From NCBI GenBank assembly GCA_964497495.1, contig CAZCCZ010000003.1, positions 62,001-126,000 of the forward strand: a stretch of DNA of 64,000 bases, written 5' to 3'. Below are positions 58,736-64,000 of this stretch, piece after piece. The position numbers and the translations under genes were made by a program. The stretch is from CAXXOK01 sp964497495. GTDB taxonomy: Bacteria > Bacillota > Clostridia > Christensenellales > Aristaeellaceae. How positions within the stretch are numbered: position 1 is the first letter of the stretch; each line of letters starts with the position of its first letter. The notes below the pieces were generated by a model. It made no database searches and was not told where the DNA came from. It was given only the letters and a program-made list of their open reading frames with translations.

Positions 58736-59581
58736 GTGAAGGTACGGGAAATCGTGGACGGCATCGTCGGCAAGACGGGCGTGGGCCCGTTGCCGGAGGA
58801 GAAAACCTGCGATCATCTGATGGCGGGCAGCTTCGACGGCGAGGTTACGAAAATCGCGGTCACGTTCATGGCGACCGCGGAAGTCATCCGCAGGGCCGCG
58901 GCGCTGGGCGTAGAACTTATTATCACCCACGAACCCACCTGGTTCACCGGTCGGGACGACACCGGGTGGCTGGCAGGCGACGAGGCGTACCTGCGAAAGA
59001 AGAAGCTGATCGAGGAAACCGGGGTCGCCATCTGGCGTTTCCACGACCACATGCACGCCGCCCGGCCGGACGGCATCTTCCGCGGCTTCGATATGGAGAC
59101 GGGCTGGGGAAAGTACCATATGCCGCCGGACGACTCGGTTCCGTTCTTCGCCGCGCACGGAACGCGCTTCGACGGCTGCTACCAGCTGCCGCCGACTACG
59201 CTGGGCGGGTTGGCCGCGTTTTTCAAGGAACGGTTCAACATGCCGTACGTTCGCGTAATCGGCGACCCGGACATGCCGGTTTCCCGCGTGGGCCTGCTGC
59301 CGGGCGGCGGCAGCCTGGGCCTCGGGACGGAGCAGATGCCCATGGAACTGATGCGGGCACGCGATCTGGACGTGATCCTCTGCGGCGAAGTGACGGAGTG
59401 GACGCTGCCCGCCTACGTGCGGGACGCGTGGCAGCTCGGCCTGAACAAAGCCATCCTGATCCTCGGGCACGAGCGCAGCGAGGAACCCGGCATGAAGCAT
59501 CTGGGCGCGTGGCTGATGTCCGTTACCGGTGGGATCCCCGTGTACTTCCTGGACGCCGGCGAACCGTTCACCTACCTGTAG
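58736..59581 (+). CDS. NIF3/DUF34 dinuclear-metal protein
   Basis: A 281-residue protein. GVELIITHEPTWFTG near 58-72 (usual NIF3 motif HHP replaced by HEPTW) and LNKAILILGHERSEEPGMKH near 238-258 supply metal-binding residues. The hexameric NIF3 family may act as hydrolases such as GTP cyclohydrolase-like enzymes, but its role is unsettled. Location in a sugar importer operon suggests it works on an imported or derived compound. GTG at 58736 follows AGGAGG by nine bases; an upstream in-frame TTG at 58718 overlaps the permease stop and is less likely. Confidence 0.85.
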   Translation: MKVREIVDGIVGKTGVGPLPEEKTCDHLMAGSFDGEVTKIAVTFMATAEVIRRAAALGVELIITHEPTWFTGRDDTGWLAGDEAYLRKKKLIEETGVAIWRFHDHMHAARPDGIFRGFDMETGWGKYHMPPDDSVPFFAAHGTRFDGCYQLPPTTLGGLAAFFKERFNMPYVRVIGDPDMPVSRVGLLPGGGSLGLGTEQMPMELMRARDLDVILCGEVTEWTLPAYVRDAWQLGLNKAILILGHERSEEPGMKHLGAWLMSVTGGIPVYFLDAGEPFTYL

Positions 59582-59637
59582 GGCGTTCTTGCGCGTTCTC
59601 GGACGCGACCGTATTTTACTAACGGAGGTACCGACCG

Positions 59638-60435
59638 ATGGCTGTTTTTACCTGCGATTTCTATTCCCAGGCGCGCTGCGGCATGCAAACCTTTACGGCG
59701 ATCCTGCCCACGGACCCGCCGCCCGTGGAGGCGAAGCCCCAGCCGTACGCCGCGGGCCCGTGGCCGACCATTTACCTTCTGCACGGGTACAGCGGCAACC
59801 AGGTGGACTGGCTGTACCGTTCCGGGATCGAGGGCTGGGCCGTGCAGCGCGGCTACGCGGTCGTCATGCCTTCCGGCGCCAACCGCTTTTACCTGGACAA
59901 CGAGGAGACGGGGGAACTGTACGGCGCGTACGTGGGCCGGGAACTGGTGGAGGTTACGCGCAAGATGTTTCCGCTTTCCGCGCGCCGGGAGGATACGGTG
60001 ATCGCCGGCCTTTCGATGGGCGGCTACGGCGCGGTGCGCAACGGGCTTTTCTACGCGGATACGTTCGGCGCGATCCTCGCGCTGTCCTCGGCGCTGATTA
60101 CGGATGAAATCGCCGCGATGACCCCGGATAAGGGCGGCAACCATATGGCGCCTTACGGGTACTACCGGCACACCTTCGGCGATCCCGGCAAGCTGCCGGG
60201 AAGCGACAAGGACCCGAAACATCTGGCGGAGGAAAGGCTGAAGGCCGGCAACGCGCCCCGCCTGTTGCTGGCCTGCGGCTCGGAGGATATTCTATATCAG
60301 CCGAACCTGGATTACCACCGTTATCTGGACGGTATCGGCTACCCGCACGAATGGTGGGTGCGCCCCGGCGTTCACGATTTCGACTTCTGGAACCGGGCGA
60401 TGCCCGCTGGCATGGACTGGCTGAAACAGGCGTGA
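59638..60435 (+). CDS. Esterase, alpha/beta hydrolase (FrmB/CE1 type)
   Basis: A 265-residue protein. WPTIYLLHGYSGNQVDWLY near 41 holds the oxyanion site, GLSMGGYGAVRNG near 123-135 the catalytic Ser, and HDFDFWNRAMP near 245 the His. No signal peptide, so it works in the cytoplasm. Enzymes of this kind remove acetyl or feruloyl groups from sugars, which fits a role behind an oligosaccharide importer. GGAGG precedes the ATG at 59638. Confidence 0.9.
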   Translation: MAVFTCDFYSQARCGMQTFTAILPTDPPPVEAKPQPYAAGPWPTIYLLHGYSGNQVDWLYRSGIEGWAVQRGYAVVMPSGANRFYLDNEETGELYGAYVGRELVEVTRKMFPLSARREDTVIAGLSMGGYGAVRNGLFYADTFGAILALSSALITDEIAAMTPDKGGNHMAPYGYYRHTFGDPGKLPGSDKDPKHLAEERLKAGNAPRLLLACGSEDILYQPNLDYHRYLDGIGYPHEWWVRPGVHDFDFWNRAMPAGMDWLKQA

Positions 60436-60442
60436 CGGGGGT

Positions 60443-60898
60443 ATGCGCGTGAACAACGGCGCGGAAAGGGTTATGACGCTGCGCGTGGAGCTGGGGCGGA
60501 GCCTTCCGGTCGGGCGCGTGCCGGAAGGGGAACTGGTCATCATCCCCATTACGGGCGGGACCTTCGAGGGCCCTCGCCTGCGCGGGCGCGTGCTGCCCGG
60601 CGGGGCGGACTGGAACACCCGGATTTCGGCCGAAACCAGCCGCGCCTGCGCCCGCTATTGGCTGGAAACCGACGACGGCGCGATTATCTCCGTCGCCAAC
60701 GAGGGCGTGCTGAGCGCGGGCGACGACCCGGACGCCTTGCGCACGGCGCCCTCCTTCCGGTGCGATCTGGACGGCCCGTATGCCTTCCTGATGGCCGGCG
60801 GCTACGCGGGCACCCTGCGGAGCCTCGGGGAACGCGCGGTGGAGATCGGAGTTTGGCGGCTTGCGCAGGGACGCGCGCCGATGTCACGTTTCTGTTAA
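60443..60898 (+). CDS. DUF3237-family protein
   Basis: A 151-residue beta-barrel type protein. VIIPITGGTFEGPRLRGRVL near 33-52, GGADWNTRISAETSRACARY and an ISVANEGV segment match DUF3237, whose function is unknown. It is cotranscribed with the esterase gene seven bases upstream. Possibly an enzyme for a modified sugar or ester product. Confidence 0.85.
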   Translation: MRVNNGAERVMTLRVELGRSLPVGRVPEGELVIIPITGGTFEGPRLRGRVLPGGADWNTRISAETSRACARYWLETDDGAIISVANEGVLSAGDDPDALRTAPSFRCDLDGPYAFLMAGGYAGTLRSLGERAVEIGVWRLAQGRAPMSRFC

Positions 60899-60902
60899 CC
60901 GC

Positions 60903-60931
60903 TTGACAAACGCGAACCTCCATGCTATGGT
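60903..60931 (+). promoter_or_regulatory. Promoter of second LacI gene
   Basis: TTGACA (60903-60908) and TATGGT (60926-60931) with a 17-base spacer, starting five bases after the DUF3237 stop. Confidence 0.8.
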
Positions 60932-60962
60932 AATGCCAACATCATCTCGAGGTGACAACGGC

Positions 60963-61940
60963 ATGGCGACGCTCAAGGAAGTAGCCCAGAAGGCCGGGGT
61001 TACGGTTACGACGGTCTCCCGGATGCTTAACAAGCCCGAAAAGGTCAGCCCCGCGACCACCAAACGCATCCGGCTGGCGATGCGGGAGTTGGATTATCAG
61101 CCCAACGAGATCGCGCGCTCGCTTTCCAAGAAAACCAGCAATTTCATCGGCCTCATCGTGCCTTCGGCGCGCAACGCCTTCTTCGCCAAGGTGATCGAGC
61201 GCATGGAGAAGCACATCACCGCCAACGGCTACAAGCTGCTTCTGTGCGTGTCCAACCACGAGCGAAAAAAGGAAATCGAGTATTTTTCCATGCTGCGGGC
61301 CAACAAGGTGGCCGGCGTGATCATCGCCAGCCACACGCAGGACATCGCCGAAAGCATCTCGCTGGACGCGCCCATCCTTTCCATCGACCGTATCATTTCC
61401 CCCAACATTTCCGCCGTGTGCTCCGATAACCTGAGCGGCGGCCGGATGGCGGCGGAGCTGTTGATCGCCAAGGGGTGCAAACGCATCGCCTACTTCACCG
61501 GCGGCGTGACCCTGCGGGGCATGAGCGCTTCGCTGCGCCAGCAGGGGTTCGAGCAGGCGCTGGCCGCTCACGGGATGGAGCCCATCATCCAGTTGCACCG
61601 CGAAGACCGCTTTATTTCCATGAAGTATCAGGATATCATCGCGGCGTTTTTCCAGGCGCACGGGGATATCGACGGCGCGGTGTGCAGCAACGATATCCTT
61701 GCCGCCGAGATCATCCGCTACGCGCTCAAGCACGGCGTCGACGTGCCGGGAAAACTAAAGGTGATCGGCTACGATGATATCGACCTTGCGGCGCTCTACA
61801 CCCCGTCCATCACCACCATCCACCAACCGGTCAACGATATCAGCCGTTTCGCGGTGGAAAGCATCGTGCATTACGGGGAACGGGCCCTGCCTTCTTCCAC
61901 CATTTTCCCGGTCAAGCTGGTGGAAAGGGAAAGCACGTGA
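60963..61940 (+). CDS. LacI-family transcriptional regulator
   Basis: A 325-residue protein. MATLKEVAQKAGVTVTTVSR at the start is the LacI helix-turn-helix, then the hinge (SLSKKTSNFIGLIVPSARN). The effector domain ends with GYDDIDLAALYTPSITTIHQ near 265. ATG at 60963 lies eight bases after GAGGTGA; upstream ATGs are inside the promoter. A terminator follows, and the next gene has a TGTCA...TGACA operator on its promoter, so it most likely represses that importer. Confidence 0.93.
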   Translation: MATLKEVAQKAGVTVTTVSRMLNKPEKVSPATTKRIRLAMRELDYQPNEIARSLSKKTSNFIGLIVPSARNAFFAKVIERMEKHITANGYKLLLCVSNHERKKEIEYFSMLRANKVAGVIIASHTQDIAESISLDAPILSIDRIISPNISAVCSDNLSGGRMAAELLIAKGCKRIAYFTGGVTLRGMSASLRQQGFEQALAAHGMEPIIQLHREDRFISMKYQDIIAAFFQAHGDIDGAVCSNDILAAEIIRYALKHGVDVPGKLKVIGYDDIDLAALYTPSITTIHQPVNDISRFAVESIVHYGERALPSSTIFPVKLVEREST

Positions 61941-62011
61941 AGCCCCCGGCGACGGCGGATGTTATGCGTTTATATTCTCACGAATCACTCTAAACGGTTG
62001 ATGGAAAACGG

Positions 62012-62045
62012 ATTCCGGCGCGCCGAAACGGTGCGCCGGAATTTT
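62012..62045 (+). terminator. Terminator after the LacI gene
   Basis: A perfect 10-bp stem, ATTCCGGCGC with GCGCCGGAAT, with an 11-base loop, followed by TTTTATAAG (the stem runs into the first T). Confidence 0.85.
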
Positions 62046-62057
62046 ATAAGATTTGAT

Positions 62058-62096
62058 TGTCATACGGTTGACATTTTTTCTGCCTCCGTTTATAAT
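62058..62096 (+). promoter_or_regulatory. Promoter with operator before second importer
   Basis: TTGACA (62068-62073) and TATAAT (62091-62096), both perfect, with a 17-base spacer. The inverted repeat TGTCA-TACGGT-TGACA (62058-62073) covers the -35 box, which suits repression by the LacI protein encoded upstream. Confidence 0.87.
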
Positions 62097-62155
62097 GGGC
62101 TCATCAGGAGTCCCGCCGTCACGGGGACGATAAACCGATAAGGAGGATTACCATC

Positions 62156-63451
62156 ATGAAGAAATCCCGGTTCCTTGCGCTGATCCTCACGCTTGCGCTG
62201 CTGGCCACGCTGGTTACGACGGGGGCCGCGGCCGAGGGCGAAGTGAAGCTGACCTATTACAGCACCTCCGCCGAGGTCAACTCCATGTTCGAGGAAATGT
62301 TCGCGCGCTATCACGAGATCAACCCCAACGTGACCATCGAGCTGATCCCCACGGGCGTGGGCCTTGGGCAGCAGGAGCAGCTTCAGTCGCTCTTCGCTTC
62401 CGGAAGCGCCCCCACCTTTATGAACATCGACCCCTCCACCGTTCTGGACTATCAGGACAAGCTGTACGTTTTCGACCCGAACACCGACTGGTTCCAGTAT
62501 TACAACGACGGTGCGCTGGAAGCCGGCAAGTTCGGCGGCAACATCTACGGCATCCCCTTCTCCACGCAGGGCTACGCGCTGTGCTATAATAAGCGCGTCG
62601 TGGAAAGCGCGATTCCGGATTTCGACCCCTCCGCCATCAACACGCAGGACTCGCTGCGCGCCTTCTTTGAGAAGCTGGACGCCGCGGGCGTACCGCCCAC
62701 GATGATCCACGGGGCCAACTGGTCGGTCGGCTGCCATTACCTGGGCCTGGTGTACGCCGTGCACGGCCGCGACACCGCCAGCGGCGACGCCTTCATCGAA
62801 AGCCTGATCGACGGCTCCGCCGACATCGCGAAGGATCCGCTTTTCCAGGGCTACATGGACACGTTCGACATGCTCATCCAGTACAACTACCGCAAGAGCG
62901 ACCCGCTGGTGGGGGACATCAACGCGGACGACCAGGCCTTCGCCGCCGGGGAGTGCGCCACGTTCTTCATGGGCGACTGGATGTGGACGATCATCGGAAC
63001 GCTGGAAAACAAAGATCTGGAATACGGCTATATCCCCGTACCGTGGAGCAACGACCCCACCGCATACGGCAACAGCGAAGTGGTCGTATCCATGCCCAAG
63101 GTGATGTGCATCGACGCTTCCCAGAGCACGCCGGAACAGCAGGCTGCGGCGCTGGAAGTGCTCAAGTGGATGCTGACCACCGCGGAAGGGCAGGAGTATT
63201 TCATCAACGCCGGTTTCTCCATGCCGATGAACAACGTGCGCAGCGACGCCACCTATAACGCCATGACGCAGGATATCGCCAAGTATTCCGCGGCGGGCAA
63301 GACCATCAACATCGGTTGCTTTACCTACCTCACCGGCGACGCCTGGGCGCAGACCGGCGACCTGATGCTCCGCTACATCGTCGGGGATATCGACCGCGCG
63401 GGGCTGGCCGAGGGCATCAACGCCTTCTGGAAGACGCAGACGAAGCACTGA
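62156..63451 (+). CDS. Sugar ABC importer binding protein (MalE/UgpB type)
   Basis: A 431-residue protein. A signal peptide (FLALILTLALLATLVTTGAA, cut after AA-AEGE) has no lipobox cysteine. The mature part is a MalE-type fold (VKLTYYSTSAEVNSMFEEMF; YGIPFSTQGYALCYNKRVVE; FAAGECATFFMGDWMWTIIG). It binds a mono- or oligosaccharide. GGAGG precedes the ATG at 62156. A long hairpin and then the permease gene follow. Confidence 0.93.
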   Translation: MKKSRFLALILTLALLATLVTTGAAAEGEVKLTYYSTSAEVNSMFEEMFARYHEINPNVTIELIPTGVGLGQQEQLQSLFASGSAPTFMNIDPSTVLDYQDKLYVFDPNTDWFQYYNDGALEAGKFGGNIYGIPFSTQGYALCYNKRVVESAIPDFDPSAINTQDSLRAFFEKLDAAGVPPTMIHGANWSVGCHYLGLVYAVHGRDTASGDAFIESLIDGSADIAKDPLFQGYMDTFDMLIQYNYRKSDPLVGDINADDQAFAAGECATFFMGDWMWTIIGTLENKDLEYGYIPVPWSNDPTAYGNSEVVVSMPKVMCIDASQSTPEQQAAALEVLKWMLTTAEGQEYFINAGFSMPMNNVRSDATYNAMTQDIAKYSAAGKTINIGCFTYLTGDAWAQTGDLMLRYIVGDIDRAGLAEGINAFWKTQTKH

Positions 63452-63471
63452 CGAACCGACCTCATTACCGA

Positions 63472-63503
63472 TGCGGCGCCGGCGCGTTTGCGCCGGCGCC
63501 GCA
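63472..63503 (+). other. GC hairpin between binding-protein and permease genes
   Basis: A perfect 14-bp stem, TGCGGCGCCGGCGC with GCGCCGGCGCCGCA, around a GTTT loop and with no T-run. Confidence 0.8.
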
Positions 63504-63530
63504 CGCACAAAACCAGGGAGGCGACCCCGG

Positions 63531-64000
63531 ATGCGAGAGAAGAGCCTTCTGCGGAGAAGCGGATACTTCCTGGCCTTCAACGGCCCCACGCTATTCGCGT
63601 TTTTCAGCGTTCTGATTCTGCCGTTTCTATACGGCCTGTACCTGACCTTTACCGACTGGAACGCCATATCCGACACCTACCGCTTCGTAGGCTTCCAGAA
63701 TTATGCCACCGTTTTTGCCGACAAGGAATTTTTAAAGCAGTTCCTGGTCACCTTTAAATACGTCATCATCACGGCCCTGTTGGTGAACCTTCTGGCTTTT
63801 ACGCTGGCGTATTTCCTTACCAGCGGCATGCGCGGCCAGAACTTCCTGCGGGGCGGGTTCTTCATCCCCAACCTGATCGGCGGCATCATCCTGGGGTATA
63901 TCTGGAAATTCATCTTCGCAAACGTCTTGACCCAGGTGGGCAAAACGTTCGACATCGCCTGGATGAAAACGTCGTTCCTGACCAACACGGACCGGGCGGT
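63531..64000 (+). CDS. ABC importer permease (UgpA/MalF type), 3' end cut by window
   Basis: The frame starts at ATG 63531, nine bases after GGGAGG, and is open to the window edge. It encodes MREKSLLRRSGYFLAFNGPT and a first membrane segment, GLYLTFTDWNAISDTYRFVG, the typical start of carbohydrate permease 1 genes, then two more hydrophobic segments ending near GGIILGYIWKFIF. It pairs with the binding protein before it. The second permease must lie to the right. Confidence 0.93.
   Translation, partial: MREKSLLRRSGYFLAFNGPTLFAFFSVLILPFLYGLYLTFTDWNAISDTYRFVGFQNYATVFADKEFLKQFLVTFKYVIITALLVNLLAFTLAYFLTSGMRGQNFLRGGFFIPNLIGGIILGYIWKFIFANVLTQVGKTFDIAWMKTSFLTNTDRA

Overview
The window looks like a piece of a high-GC (about 60 percent by eye) uncultured Clostridia genome, plausibly a gut or rumen lineage near the Christensenellales. 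The reasons are sigma-A promoters with 16-18 bp spacers, YesM/YesN-type two-component genes, ABC sugar importers of the LplB/YtcP type, PBSX/XkdX-like phage genes, and exported binding proteins with signal peptides that lack a lipobox. This placement is inference; the window has no rRNA or marker gene.

Region 1 (1-23750) is most of a siphovirus-type prophage read left to right. It starts inside ssb and runs through replication (DnaB-like helicase, RusA), regulators, a ParB-like protein, a TET-associated-type glycosyltransferase, terminase, portal, capsid, connectors, tail tube, tape measure, distal tail, hub, fibre, XkdX, endolysin and holins, ending at a strong terminator. A MazE/MazF module with its own promoter and terminator sits inside the head genes. 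The integrase and early region lie left of the window.

Region 2 (23751-31388) is mobile and AT-rich. It holds the 3' scrap of an IS3-type transposase, 50-bp tandem repeats apparently derived from the IS end (interrupted by 100 Ns), a three-gene operon containing a PD-(D/E)XK nuclease that I do not recognise as a fully described system (two genes recall the GapS4a/GapS4b defence pair), and a convergent Type IIG restriction-modification gene preceded by a 41-codon ORF. It abuts the 3' end of tRNA-Glu(CTC), the usual place for integration.

Region 3 (31389-64000) is chromosomal. It has tRNA-Glu and tRNA-Gln, small stress or unknown genes, a LacI gene with an RbsABC-type importer, dehydrogenase and isomerase, a ROK repressor, a five-gene sugar-phosphate cluster with HldE-like kinase and GmhA-like isomerase, a TrkA/RyR two-gene unit, a methyltransferase divergent from a TetR gene, and a YesMN-type system next to an ABC importer with NIF3, esterase and DUF3237 genes. 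It ends with a second LacI gene and another importer that runs off the right edge. Three binding-protein genes are each followed by a long GC hairpin without a T-run before the next transport gene. Two of the importers have no ATPase gene here and probably share one encoded elsewhere.
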